64,000 bases of DNA from Methylophaga marina. Lineage in GTDB: Bacteria > Pseudomonadota > Gammaproteobacteria > Nitrosococcales > Methylophagaceae. The stretch lies in contig NZ_AP027741.1 of NCBI RefSeq assembly GCF_030296755.1, positions 1,612,001-1,676,000 on the forward strand, given 5' to 3'. Below the pieces are notes generated by a model. It did no database searches. It worked only from the letters and a program-made list of their open reading frames with translations, and was not told where the DNA came from. The translations under genes were made by a program, and so were the position numbers. Shown here one piece after another: positions 8,060 to 17,627 of the stretch. How positions within the stretch are numbered: the first letter of the stretch is position 1; the number at the start of each line of letters is the position of its first letter.

Positions 8060-8733
8060 GTGCAGAAAGTAGCCATTTTGCAGCATGCAGAGGGTGAATG
8101 GATTGGCTCGATGCAGGGTTGGTTTGCTGATAAAGCGTTTGAGTTGCAGACATATCGCCTGGATTTTAATGAAGCATTACCGACGATTGATACCTTTGAT
8201 TGGTTATTAATCATGGGTGGTCCGATGAGTGTGAATGATGAAGACAATTATCCGTGGTTGCCCGCTGAGAAAAAGTTGATTAAAGAAGCGATTGAAGCCG
8301 GTAAAAAAGTGTTGGGCATTTGTCTGGGGGGCAACTGATTGCCTGTGCGATGGGGGCGAAAGTGTACCAGAATGAACAGCAGGAAATTGGCTGGCATACG
8401 GTTACAAAGACCGATGATACCGCTACCTGGATGCCTGATTCATTTGAACCATTAAGCTGGCATGGTGAGTGTTTTGAACTGCCTGTAAATGCATTTCCCT
8501 TCGCGAGTAGTCTGATTACTCCTTATCAAGGTTTTCATCTGGGTAAATACGTCTGGGCATTACAGTTTCATTTAGAGGCAGAGCACGGTACGGTCGATGC
8601 ATTTTATGCTATCGAGAAGTCCTTGCCTGAAGGCGAATATGTGCAGAGTGAAGCGGAGTTATTTGATGACACGCCGTACCTACAACAAAGCCGTGAAGCG
8701 ATTTTTGCGTTATTACATCAGATGAATGATTAA
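8060..8733 (+). pseudogene. class I glutamine amidotransferase, frameshifted
   Basis: The first frame (GTG 8060, GGAG 9 bases upstream) gives QKVAILQHAEGEW, MGGPMSVND and VLGICLG with the nucleophilic Cys, then stops at 8338. The second frame continues QLIACAMGAKVY and reaches the FHLEAEH His-Glu pair. Adding one G to the run at 8326-8331 rejoins them as GICLGGQLIACAMG, one 224-residue GMP-synthase-like amidotransferase with a complete Cys-His-Glu triad. The break falls right after the nucleophile, so as sequenced the enzyme would be inactive. An indel error in the G run is likely. The acceptor substrate is unknown. Confidence 0.8.
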
Positions 8734-8739
8734 ATAAAT

Positions 8740-8768
8740 AGTCTAGTGACGCCTTGCGTGACTAGACT
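8740..8768. terminator. bidirectional terminator-like hairpin
   Basis: AGTCTAGT-G-ACGC (8740-8752) pairs with GCGT-G-ACTAGACT (8756-8768), one mismatch and a 3-base loop. It lies between the convergent amidotransferase and MOSC genes and includes the MOSC stop codon. Confidence 0.6.
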
Positions 8769-9223
8769 GTTTCTATGACTTCAAACGTCATACCCGCATG
8801 GATTTCACCATCACTCAGCACGTCTGCACGTAATCCACTTTTATGCACAAAGGCTTTCACCACGTCTTTTTTAGCTATCGTGTCATTACTTAATAACTTG
8901 CCAAGTGTGGCGCAGGGCTCACACAGCTCGATACCCTTGAAACGCACACCACCAATCAGAAACTCTTTGCCGACCAGATCATTCAATCGGATGCCTTGGG
9001 TGATGACATTTCGTCGGGTATCGGCCAGTTGGATACGCTGCTGGTAATTATTGTTAAAGGCTTCGATTTCTTCCATTTCAATAAAGGTAATATTCTGCCC
9101 CGGCCACTGAGCACGATCAAAGTTACGGTCACCGACGATGCCTTTACCCATGATGAGGTCGACCTTATCGACTTTAAGCTGTTTTCCAAGATTGTGTTCA
9201 GCAATATAGATGGTATGAATCAT
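8762..9223 (-). CDS. MOSC domain protein
   Basis: 153 residues. The MOSC fold is recognisable: GIVGDRNFDRAQWPGQNIT near the N-terminus, DTRRNVITQGIRLNDL, then the conserved cysteine region ELCEPCATLGKLL (about residue 100), the usual sulfur/molybdenum-cofactor-associated position. MOSC proteins carry or transfer sulfur to diverse metal centres; the partner here is not evident. The start at 9223 is chosen because GAGG is 8 bases upstream, while the ATG two codons earlier is too close to it. It is the last gene of the tmm-cupin-MOSC set, all minus strand with gaps of 26 and 77 bases. Confidence 0.85.
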   Translation of the reverse strand: MIHTIYIAEHNLGKQLKVDKVDLIMGKGIVGDRNFDRAQWPGQNITFIEMEEIEAFNNNYQQRIQLADTRRNVITQGIRLNDLVGKEFLIGGVRFKGIELCEPCATLGKLLSNDTIAKKDVVKAFVHKSGLRADVLSDGEIHAGMTFEVIETV

Positions 9224-9300
9224 GGCCATGTCCTCAATAAAAAAAGGAGTGAACACCAAAGGTATCCACTCCAAGGAACAGATCGTTTAAAAACACTCAG

Positions 9301-9648
9301 TTAGAGCTTCAGCACAAAGTGTTTGGTTATCGGTTCGATGATTTCCCAAGTACCGACAAAGGTTTTTTCAAACACCATGGATTCGCCAGCACTTAGAGTA
9401 AGAGGTTCACCACCTTCAGCCGTGACAATCGCTTTACCGGCCATGATGTGGACAAACTCCCAACCACCATAGGTCGCATGATAGGTGCCTTGAGTCGCTT
9501 CCCAACGACCTGACAGTATGCTGCCATCTTCGCTTTTGTATTCAATCCATGTCTTCATGGTCGGGTTGCCCGTCTGTTTCACCCAGCCATCCAGATCGGA
9601 TTCAATCGGCTCAACGGTTTTATCGATAATCTTGGTGACGCTTGTCAT
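9301..9648 (-). CDS. cupin domain protein (cupin_3/DUF861 type)
   Basis: 115 residues making a single small beta-barrel: SGRWEATQGTYHATYGGWEFVHIMAGKA then LTLSAGESMVFEKTFVGTWEI. This pattern is typical of the DUF861/EutQ-like cupins. A tight RBS (GGAG) precedes the ATG. It lies directly downstream of tmm on the same strand with a 26-base gap, so co-expression with the monooxygenase is likely. The family rarely has a firmly assigned activity; binding or sensing of a small amine metabolite is an inference from context only. Confidence 0.8.
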   Translation of the reverse strand: MTSVTKIIDKTVEPIESDLDGWVKQTGNPTMKTWIEYKSEDGSILSGRWEATQGTYHATYGGWEFVHIMAGKAIVTAEGGEPLTLSAGESMVFEKTFVGTWEIIEPITKHFVLKL

Positions 9649-9674
9649 GATTTTCTCCAGTCCATATAAGTTGT

Positions 9675-11045
9675 TTAGGCTTCTTTCGCCACAGGAATTT
9701 CGCTCTTATCAGAGAGATAGGCTTCCAGTGAGTCATCCAGTGCATCTATCCAGGGAGTATGATGTTTAGGTGACATGGTGCCTGTCATCAGTGAACGGTA
9801 GGAGTGATCACGGAAGGTCATAATGTTTTCTTTTTTATGATGTTTCCATTCAAGGAAGGTTTGGTTGACTGCCGGAATATCGAATGACGGATAGTCGGTC
9901 ATGTCAATCAGTTCCTGAATGTAATCACCTTGATAGGTATACATTTCTTCAGCGGTTTCCAGCGTCAGTTCTTTTTCACGCCAAGCCATACTATCGGCTT
10001 TCATCTCTTCTTTTGATGGTAATGGGATACGTCCCATAATCACATCACGGGCATACCAGGCTTGAGCATCAAACATATTGAAGCTATACCATTGATCCTG
10101 CATACCAATGTAGAAGAATTTTGGATTGTCTTCCCACACCACGCCTTTGTATAGGTCGAGTGGCCATAAGCGGTTATTGGTCACCAGTCGCAGATCATCA
10201 TTGAGGAATGGGAAGTGGTGAATGTAGCCCGTGCATAAAATAATGGCATCAACGTTTTCAGAGGAGCCATCAGCAAAATAGGCTTTTTCCGTATCAACAC
10301 GAACCAGATTGGGTCTTTCATCCCAGTTTTCAGGCCATTTATAGCCCATAGGTGCCGTGCGATAGCAGCTGATCAGTTTTTTCGCACCGTATTTATAACA
10401 TTGCGAACCGATATCTTCGGCGGAGTAACTGCTGCCCACCAGTAAGACGGTTTTATCTTTAAATTCCAGTGCGTCTCGGAAGTCATGGGCATGCAGAATG
10501 CGACCACCAAATTTGTCGAATCCTTCAAACTCAGGCACATAGGGTGTGGAGAAGTGACCGGTACAACAGACTACATAATCAAACTCTTCTGAGTAAATCG
10601 TGTCAGTGCTATGGTCCTGCACAGTGACGGTAAACGTCTGAGTGCCTTCGTTGAATTCAACATGACGAACAGCGGTATTAAAACGGATATATTTTCTGAC
10701 GCCGGCTTTTTCAACACGTCCTTTGATGTAGTCCCACAACACTTCACGAGGCGGGTATGAGGCAATCGGTTTGCCAAAGTGCTCGTCAAAGGTGTAATCA
10801 GCAAACTCTAAACATTCTTTCGGGCCATTAGACCACAGGTAACGATACATACTGCTATGAACAGGTTCGCCATTTTCATCTAAGCCTGTGCGCCAGGTGT
10901 AATTCCACTGGCCGCCCCAATCAGCTTGTTTTTCAAAACAAACGAGTTCAGGAATATCTGCACCTTTTTCTTGTGCGGACTGGAATGCTCTCAGTTGTGC
11001 CATACCACTTGGGCCTGCACCAAGTATCGCAATACGAGTTGCCAT
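9675..11045 (-). CDS. tmm: trimethylamine monooxygenase (flavin-containing)
   Basis: 456 residues. FAD-binding GAGPSG is at residues 9-14. The FMO signature [11 protein letters not shown] is at about 179. The NADPH-binding motif VGSSYSAED is at about 200, and the LCTGY motif lies further on. From memory the sequence is nearly identical to the characterised bacterial FMO of Methylophaga, which oxidises trimethylamine to its N-oxide with NADPH and O2 and also oxidises indole to indigo. GGAG lies 8 bases before the ATG. It heads a likely operon with the cupin and MOSC genes. The 166 bases upstream should contain its promoter; a two-component operon ends there. The tdm-type gene for the next step is 3 kb away. 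Confidence 0.96.
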   Translation of the reverse strand: MATRIAILGAGPSGMAQLRAFQSAQEKGADIPELVCFEKQADWGGQWNYTWRTGLDENGEPVHSSMYRYLWSNGPKECLEFADYTFDEHFGKPIASYPPREVLWDYIKGRVEKAGVRKYIRFNTAVRHVEFNEGTQTFTVTVQDHSTDTIYSEEFDYVVCCTGHFSTPYVPEFEGFDKFGGRILHAHDFRDALEFKDKTVLLVGSSYSAEDIGSQCYKYGAKKLISCYRTAPMGYKWPENWDERPNLVRVDTEKAYFADGSSENVDAIILCTGYIHHFPFLNDDLRLVTNNRLWPLDLYKGVVWEDNPKFFYIGMQDQWYSFNMFDAQAWYARDVIMGRIPLPSKEEMKADSMAWREKELTLETAEEMYTYQGDYIQELIDMTDYPSFDIPAVNQTFLEWKHHKKENIMTFRDHSYRSLMTGTMSPKHHTPWIDALDDSLEAYLSDKSEIPVAKEA

Positions 11046-11211
11046 AGGGGTTCTCCATTAGTGTTATTTAGTCAATCATGCTGCGAAAATCGACAGCGCT
11101 TACCGACCAAAATAGCTCGCTGTGTTAGCGGGAGAAATCCTCTTGAGTGGGTATCCCAAAAGGGTAAAAGTGGGGGTAGATTAGCTTAGAAAACATCATC
11201 TTAATCAGCTG

Positions 11212-11994
11212 TTAAGACTCAGTAGTTAACAGTAGAATGCCCTCCACACCAAGCACCATGCCGCTTTCCGAATAAAGGCCTCGGCCTTTATCCTGCACAC
11301 TGACTTCTTTGCCATCTGCCCGGGTTAAACGGTAGTGAATATCAAAGGGTGAAAATGTTTCTAATGCCTGTTGTACATCCTCCCATACACGGGTGGCATC
11401 ATCTGGATGAATAATAGACCCGAGCGAGACTTGTGACTGGTTTAGCATGCTCTCAGCTGTGTAGCCGGTAATGAGCTCACAGCCCTCACTGACATATTCC
11501 ATGCTCCAACTGGCATTGTTCCTTGAGCGATACAACATAGCAGGCAAGCGGTCGACCAGGCTTTGTAAGCTTCGGTGGCTGGCATGGCGCACTTCTTCAT
11601 TTCGTACTTGTGGTGTGATGTCACACAAGGTGGCTGAAAGCGGATAGAGCTGGTCTTTATTGACAGATTGAATTCGCATTTCACACCAACGTAACTCACC
11701 ACTCGCACTAATTAGGCGAAACCAGACTGTTTCATGCTGGTTAGGTGTGATTTTATTGAGTAGCTGTGACCAGCTAGGGAGCTCTTCCGGATGCAGAAAA
11801 TCAGAAAATAAACGGCCAAGCGTTTGTTCAACGGGAATGCCGGTGATGGTTTCCCAATACTGATTAATAAATTGCACCTGATGCTGTTTGTCGAGTAACA
11901 ACACCACATCATTCAAACTATTAAACAGCTTCAGTAATTGCGCTTCTTCCGCTTGCGTTTGTGGCTGACGGCGAGGCCATTTCAACAAGGTCAT
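11212..11994 (-). CDS. tandem PAS domain protein without output domain
   Basis: 260 residues with two PAS domains: residues ~20-130 (LFNSLNDVVLLLDKQHQVQF, WCEMRIQSVNKDQLYPLSATLCDIT) and ~145-255 (PAMLYRSRNNASWSMEYVSEGC, IIHPDDATRVWEDV, FDIHYRLTRADGKEV). No kinase, GGDEF or transducer domain follows. Start ATG 11994 is 3 bases after the stop of the response-regulator gene, with AAGGA upstream. This makes it the third gene of a kinase-regulator-PAS operon. It may act as an accessory sensor for the kinase, which has no membrane sensor of its own (inference). Confidence 0.85.
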   Translation of the reverse strand: MTLLKWPRRQPQTQAEEAQLLKLFNSLNDVVLLLDKQHQVQFINQYWETITGIPVEQTLGRLFSDFLHPEELPSWSQLLNKITPNQHETVWFRLISASGELRWCEMRIQSVNKDQLYPLSATLCDITPQVRNEEVRHASHRSLQSLVDRLPAMLYRSRNNASWSMEYVSEGCELITGYTAESMLNQSQVSLGSIIHPDDATRVWEDVQQALETFSPFDIHYRLTRADGKEVSVQDKGRGLYSESGMVLGVEGILLLTTES

Positions 11995-11996
11995 TT

Positions 11997-12677
11997 TTAC
12001 ATTTCCTTGTCCAGTAGCTCTGCGGAGAGGTTGCGGTGAGCCCACGCTGCCAGTTCAAGTCGGGAATGCAGGTTTATTTTACGCAACAGACTTTTTACAT
12101 AGACTTTAACCGTGCCATCACTAATACCCAGTTCACGGGCAATCAGTTTGTTATTTAGCCCTTTAGCTATAAAAAATAGCGTTTCACGTTCACGCTCAGT
12201 GAGGTGAGACAATATAGAACTGGAGGGGGTGTCCTCATCTTCCTTATTTTCACGCAGATGGCTGGCAAGAGACGTAATAGCACCGGCATTCATGGCGACA
12301 TTCCCATGTAAAACCGACAGTAATTGCGACAAAATCTCATCAGGTGGTGTGTCTTTTTGCAGGTAACCATTAGCACCGTAGCGTAGAGCTTCGAGCAATT
12401 TATCCTGTTCATTACAGGCGGTGATAATGATGATTTTTAATTTATCGTCATGTTCACGTAGTTGTCTCAATACACCCAGGCCCGACTTGCCGGGCATCTG
12501 CATGTCCAATAGTAGGATATCCGGGTAAGTATTCTCTATGTTGTCGAGTAAGGCTTCAGCATTATCGTATTCAGCAATAACGGTCATTTCTTCACTGTCG
12601 TTGAGCAGTTCAACCACGCCACGACGAAATAAGGGGTGATCATCGACAACCACCACAGTAATTGGGGTATCACTCAT
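11997..12677 (-). CDS. NarL/LuxR-family response regulator
   Basis: 226 residues. The receiver domain is at 1-125, with acidic pocket VVDDHPL, phospho-acceptor Asp near residue 58 (LLLDMQMPG) and a conserved Lys (QKD, near 109). The LuxR/NarL helix-turn-helix is at about 158-215 (LTERERETLFFIAKGLNNKLIARELGISDGTVKVY). It should bind DNA when phosphorylated by the kinase encoded just upstream; the ATG overlaps that gene's stop by 4 bases. Targets are unknown. The flanking tmm and tdm-type genes are the natural candidates (inference from location). Confidence 0.93.
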   Translation of the reverse strand: MSDTPITVVVVDDHPLFRRGVVELLNDSEEMTVIAEYDNAEALLDNIENTYPDILLLDMQMPGKSGLGVLRQLREHDDKLKIIIITACNEQDKLLEALRYGANGYLQKDTPPDEILSQLLSVLHGNVAMNAGAITSLASHLRENKEDEDTPSSSILSHLTERERETLFFIAKGLNNKLIARELGISDGTVKVYVKSLLRKINLHSRLELAAWAHRNLSAELLDKEM

Positions 12678-13843
12678 TCATTCGCCTCCAGATCCAGGCT
12701 GAGATCAACCCGGGTGCCGCCTTCGGGACGGTTATTAATCTCTAAGCTGGCGCCGATACGATCAGCCCGTTCTTTCATAATCTGTAAACCAAAACTATCA
12801 CTTCGGGCGGCTTCTGGGTTAATGCCCGTCCCGTTATCTTCAATTTGAATATGAATGAGTGAGCTCGTTTTTAGGAGGAGTACCACACGTGCATGTGTGG
12901 CATGAGAGTGACGGACGATATTACTGAGGCTTTCACGAACGATATACAGCATTTGCATCGACTGCTGCGGTGACAACATATTTAGAGGCAGACGATTGTC
13001 CAGTTCGAATACGATAGCCGATTGATGTTCAAACTCTTTTATAGAATTAATCACACCCTGTGACAGATTCTCACTTTGCATGGTCAGACGTGAGGAGGTT
13101 ATGAGTTCGCGTGTTTGATGATAAGCGCATTGTGTATAGGAGGCTAAATCTTCAGTAATCGGTTTCAGTGAACTGAACTCATCCTGCTGACAGAGTTTAT
13201 CCAGTTTCAGGCTTTTTAGACGTAAGTATCCTAATACCTGTGCCAGTGAGTCATGTAGTTCAGCCGCATACATCGCACGCTCGGATTCCAGGGCCTTTTT
13301 TAATTTGCTTTCCTTGTGATACCAGGCTTGTAAGCCTTTATATAGGGTGTTTTCAATGCTGGCGGTTTTCCACTTTAATTGTTTAGTACTTGGCACCGTG
13401 TCACGAAATAAAAATAAGGACCAGACCGTCAGATTGTCGTGCTCGAATAAACGGTTGGGGGCGACAGTCAGGCCATCTACTTCCATCATGTCACTGGTAT
13501 CGGGTGCCTTACCGACAGTGAATAAGTGATGCAATGACTGCATCAGTTTTGCTGGTGGCGCTTGCTCCAGACCATGATGCATAAAGGTTTCAGAAGTAGA
13601 CGGGTTACTGAACAAAATCAACAGCTCTGCTTGCTGTTTATGCGGAAATAGATCCTCCATCAGGGATTGGAGTGATTTTAGTACAACGGGCAGGGTTTCA
13701 CTGATATGTTCAGCGGTGGCGAGTTTAAAGGCTAAGTCATTGAAGTCTAGAGAGGGTAATTCCTTATTTTTGGTGACAGCGCGTACTGTTTCACCAAACC
13801 AAGTCTGCCCATCTATCCAGCTTTTGAGTTTGATATTGATCAT
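12674..13843 (-). CDS. NarX-like cytoplasmic histidine kinase
   Basis: 389 residues from ATG 13843 (GAAGG 8 bases upstream). A GTG at 13867 would add 8 residues. No membrane segment is visible. The first ~190 residues look like a GAF-type input region. A HisKA_3 dimerisation box follows with the phospho-His in AAELHDSLAQVLGYLRLK (about residue 207). The HATPase domain has RESLSNIVRHSHA (N box), EDNGTGI and GLQIMKERA (G boxes). It is the kinase for the NarL-type regulator that overlaps its 3' end. Being soluble, it probably senses an internal or freely diffusing signal. Confidence 0.9.
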   Translation of the reverse strand: MINIKLKSWIDGQTWFGETVRAVTKNKELPSLDFNDLAFKLATAEHISETLPVVLKSLQSLMEDLFPHKQQAELLILFSNPSTSETFMHHGLEQAPPAKLMQSLHHLFTVGKAPDTSDMMEVDGLTVAPNRLFEHDNLTVWSLFLFRDTVPSTKQLKWKTASIENTLYKGLQAWYHKESKLKKALESERAMYAAELHDSLAQVLGYLRLKSLKLDKLCQQDEFSSLKPITEDLASYTQCAYHQTRELITSSRLTMQSENLSQGVINSIKEFEHQSAIVFELDNRLPLNMLSPQQSMQMLYIVRESLSNIVRHSHATHARVVLLLKTSSLIHIQIEDNGTGINPEAARSDSFGLQIMKERADRIGASLEINNRPEGGTRVDLSLDLEANE

Positions 13844-13987
13844 CTGTATTACCTTCGCAACGTCCACACCAGAAATGGAGTGGTCTGTCTTACGTTTGTT
13901 TTGTTCTGTAACAGCAGATTTTGTGCCATTTCACTGAGTATTTGCCGGGTTATAACTAATGGGATACTCCATCAGGAGGATTGAATT

Positions 13988-14014
13988 ATGTTTACTGAAG
14001 GTAAATATTGTTAA
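13988..14014 (+). other. mini-ORF with strong Shine-Dalgarno upstream of tdm
   Basis: AGGAGG at 13975-13980 sits 7 bases before ATG 13988, an unusually good ribosome site. The frame reads only MFTEGKYC before TAA. Skipping one T near 14008-14009 would extend it to about 32 residues (YVKPREIYFFVRQAEQY and on) ending at 14087. It could be a leader peptide or a small gene with a frameshift. It lies in the divergent region between the sensor kinase and tdm. Confidence 0.3.
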
Positions 14015-14146
14015 ACCTAGAGAAATTTATTTTTTTGTCAGACAGGCAGAACAATATTGTGCACTTTTCTGGTTCAGAGCCTGTTGAGCTTGCACCAGAG
14101 ATGAACAAAAATCACGCCGGCTTATCGCTGGAAGACAAGGTAAAAC

Positions 14147-16470
14147 ATGTTAGAAATGATCGAAGAAGAATGGGATGAAGAACGGTTTCTTAATCTGCAA
14201 TCGCCGATAGATAGCCAACAATTTCGAGTTGAGGGACAGCAAGCGATCCGCTTGTCGTTACATGTGGGGGATGTGCTTGAAATCAACAGTGTCGATGGTG
14301 AACAGCCCGGCGAATTAATTGTGTTGGATAAGCAAGGACAAGTGGCGCCTCAGTTATTAGATGCCCGCTCGCCAGTGAATGCAGATCATGTTCAAAGGCA
14401 GTTGCAGCAGGATGATCTGGCTGCGAAGGCCTTAGCCCAACAGTTCGAAAGCTGGCAGATTCATCCTGAGCAGTATCAGACGGTATTACGTGTTGAAGGT
14501 CATGAGTCTCCAAGCTTTGTTGCCTATGCTGACTTAACGGTCGTCATTGTCGCCGCTGGGGCCAGTATGTCTATCGAAGAACATACACCACCGACTGAAT
14601 TACAGGTAGTGGTGAAATATGCGGATCCGTTGGCCGAAGTGCTACCTGAGCCACTAGCTGAGATCAAAAAAGAGATACGCATTCCTCGTGCATCTGCTCG
14701 CACCTATGAAGTAAAAAAGGGCGAATGGATTCAGATTATCGATGTTTCTGGTAAGCAATGTTCTGACTTTATCGCCTTTGACAAACAGGCCTTAGAGAAT
14801 GGTGAAGAGGTCGGATTGGACGCCACCGCGACGCGAACCGTTATAGGCTTGAGTAATCCTGTGCCTGGTCTGCATTCCCGTTTTCTGGGACCGGACATGA
14901 TGTCGATGGTCGAAGTCGTACAAGACACCGTTGGTCGTCATGATAGTTTCCTGTTCGCCTGCACAGCCAAATATTACGAAGACAGTGGTTATTTTGGTCA
15001 CATCAGTTGTACTGAAAACTTCAATAACGTACTCAAGCCATATGGCATCAAGCCTCGTGCTGGATGGCCAGCGATTAATCTATTTTTTAATACTGGTATT
15101 GAGCCTTGCGGCACGGTATTTATGGATGAGCCCTGGTCTCGTCCTGGTGATTATGTCTTGATGAGGGCAGATAAAGATCTGATTTGTGCTTCATCAGCCT
15201 GTCCCGATGATATTGATCCGGCAAATGGCTGGATTCCGACAGATATTCACGTCCGCATTTATGGGGAAGAACACACTTTCCCTCGTTCAATAGCCCATCG
15301 AATTACTGCTGAGGAGCATCCTCGTATGACCAAAACATCTGGCTTTCATAGCCGTACATCTGCCTTAACCAAGAAATTTATTGAATATGCCGGCTATTGG
15401 GTCGCAGCTGAGTATGAAGGTTGGGGTGCTAATGCGGAATATCTGGCGTGTCGTGAACGCGTTGCGGTACTGGATTTAACCCCCTTCGTAAAATCGATAT
15501 TACCGGGCCTGATGCGGTGGCCTTTTTGCAGTATCTATTGACACAAAATGTACGACGTATGGCGGTGGGTGAAATCGCTCACTCGGCAATTTGTCTGGAA
15601 ACGGGCGGCATGATTGATGACGGTACTATTTTCCGTATGGCTGATCAGGCTTATCGCTGGTTCTGTGGTGATAGTTACACCATGGTCTGGATGGCTGAAA
15701 AAGCCAAAGAAAAAGGCTTTAAAGTCAGCATTCGTAACGCAACGGAGCAGATTCATAACCTCGCTGTACAGGGGCCAGATAGTCGCGAATTACTCAGCCA
15801 GATTATCTGGACATCAGAAAGTCAGACCTCAGTAGAAAAACTGAAGTGGTTTCACTTCACCATTGGGCGTTTAGGTGGGCCTGATGGTGTGCCCGTGATG
15901 GTGTCTAGAACCGGTTATACCGGTGAGTTAGGTTATGAAGTCTGGTGTCATCCGGATGCGGCTGAATCTTTATGGGATGCCGTGTGGCAAGCAGGGCAAC
16001 CTTTTGATATTGCTCCGATGGGATTTGATGCACTGGATATGTTACGTGTTGAAGCAGGTCTGAGCATGGCGGAATATGAGTTTGGTCCAGATGTGACACC
16101 GTTTGAAGCGGGAACCGGATTCAGTGTGCCATTGAGTTCAAAAGAGGAGGATTTTGTCGGCCGTGAAGCATTGGCTCGGGAGAACCCAGAAAGCCGACAC
16201 AAATTAGTTGGCCTGATTCTTGATGGTGGCGATCCTGCAGCTCATGGTGATTTGGTGTATCAAGGTCGATTCCCAGTAGGTATTGTGACAAGTGCCATTA
16301 TGTCGCCTTTGTTAGGTAAACAAATTGCGATGATTCGTGTAGCCCCGGAGTTTGCAAAACAAGATACACGGCTGGAAGTAGGTAAGCTGGATGGTATTCA
16401 GAAACGTTTGGGAGGTCTGGTCACAAAACTGCCTTTTTATGACCCAAAACGTGCCCGGCTGCTTTCCTAG
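14147..16470 (+). pseudogene. tdm: trimethylamine N-oxide demethylase-type DUF1989-GcvT fusion, frameshifted
   Basis: The N-terminal ~390 residues are DUF1989, with cysteines at about 205 (GKQCSDF), 272 (FACTAK) and 347-351 (CASSAC), likely metal ligands. The C-terminal part is an aminomethyltransferase (GcvT) tetrahydrofolate domain (LAVQGPDSRELLSQI, GYTGELGYEVW). This architecture and length match Tdm, which converts trimethylamine N-oxide to dimethylamine and formaldehyde. Its position near tmm supports that role. The frame breaks at the C5T2 tract 15480-15486: one frame ends at 15541 and another runs to 16470. One added base restores a 774-residue protein with LDLTPFRKIDITGPDAVAFL. AAGG lies 6 bases before ATG 14147. 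A sequencing indel is more likely than a real break. Confidence 0.85.
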
Positions 16471-16508
16471 GTTCAGCCTTTATAACTGTTTATAAAAGGA
16501 AACGTTGT

Positions 16509-17510
16509 ATGGGGTGGAAGCTGTTTAATACTGGGCGTTTACAGTATGTATCTGAGTCAATTTTATCGGTTGTTGATAAGTCGATTGAGTCGCCGTTTAA
16601 ACGTGTGCCAGTGTGGATGCATAGTTATTTGCGAGCCCCGATAGATCGTATTGGCGACTATCTGTCCTCTTTGCAAAAGGCGCATCAGGCTGAAGTAGAA
16701 GAGTTGAACCATAACCACCAACAGCTTTTGATAGAACAGCGGCAAACGTTTGAGCACGAACTGGACGCGCTCCGACAGCAATCGGATTCATTGAATCAAA
16801 CCTTATCTTCTTTGTATTCAGAAATGGATCATTTGCAAAGTGAAAACCGACGCTTATCAGGTGAGGTTGATAATAATAACTTAGCTAAGTCAGCGTTGAC
16901 TGAGGGTGTTTGGATGTTAACGCTGGTAAATGGTGATCCTGATAATGAGAAAAGTGTCATTACTTGGTCAGAACAATTCCGAGAGTTGTTAGGCCACAAA
17001 CGTCAGGAGGATTTTCCAGATGGGTGGGATAGCTGGTTAAATGCTATTCATCCTGAAGATATGGATGCGACCCTGGAAGCGTTCACAAAACATATCAATG
17101 ATAAAACGGGCAGTACACCCTATGTTGCCGAGTATCGTTTAAAAATGGCGACGGGTGAGTATGTCTGGTTTCGTGAGCGGGCGGCGACCATTCGTAATGA
17201 AGAGGGAGTGGCTGTGAAGTCAGCAGGAGCGATTCGCAATATCAGCCATGAGTACAGTGCTCGTGAGCTGCATACCATGGAAATGGAGCGTGCCGAAACC
17301 CGTATGACGGAAATCCTCACTGTTGCGGATGTGATCACCGAAATTACTCAGCAAACCAATTTACTGGCCTTAAATGCCGCTATTGAGGCTGCCCGTGCTG
17401 GTGAAGCCGGGCGCGGATTTGCTGTCGTGGCAGATGAGGTGCGTAAGCTGGTCTACCGTACCGAAGAGGCGAATGACAAAATACGGACAATGGCTCAGGC
17501 CGAACGTTAA
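16509..17510 (+). CDS. soluble PAS-containing minimal chemotaxis transducer
   Basis: 333 residues without membrane segments or HAMP. Residues ~60-125 are a coiled coil rich in Gln/Glu/Leu. A PAS domain covers ~130-250 ([46 protein letters not shown]). The C-terminal ~70 residues hold only the tip of the methyl-accepting signalling hairpin ([20 protein letters not shown], then [14 protein letters not shown]). The long methylation helices are missing, so it is far shorter than a classical transducer. The tip normally contacts CheA/CheW. It starts 38 bases after tdm with its own RBS and may be co-transcribed. Confidence 0.85.
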   Translation: MGWKLFNTGRLQYVSESILSVVDKSIESPFKRVPVWMHSYLRAPIDRIGDYLSSLQKAHQAEVEELNHNHQQLLIEQRQTFEHELDALRQQSDSLNQTLSSLYSEMDHLQSENRRLSGEVDNNNLAKSALTEGVWMLTLVNGDPDNEKSVITWSEQFRELLGHKRQEDFPDGWDSWLNAIHPEDMDATLEAFTKHINDKTGSTPYVAEYRLKMATGEYVWFRERAATIRNEEGVAVKSAGAIRNISHEYSARELHTMEMERAETRMTEILTVADVITEITQQTNLLALNAAIEAARAGEAGRGFAVVADEVRKLVYRTEEANDKIRTMAQAER

Positions 17511-17627
17511 CTTATCCGAGTTTACATAACTTTACCCAGCTTAGCTGAACTATGTCTTACATAATCATGACGTACTTATGAGTCCTTCACTATTGGGATG
17601 TGAATTCATAATAAAAAGGAGAAAAAA

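Noticed and set aside
8320-8338. Programmed frameshift in the amidotransferase G run
   Set aside because: The same kind of break appears in a dozen unrelated genes, so a common technical cause is more likely.
15517-16470. A separate aminomethyltransferase gene downstream of a DUF1989 gene
   Set aside because: The two frames overlap at a C5T2 tract and one added base gives the known fusion; the second ORF lacks an RBS.
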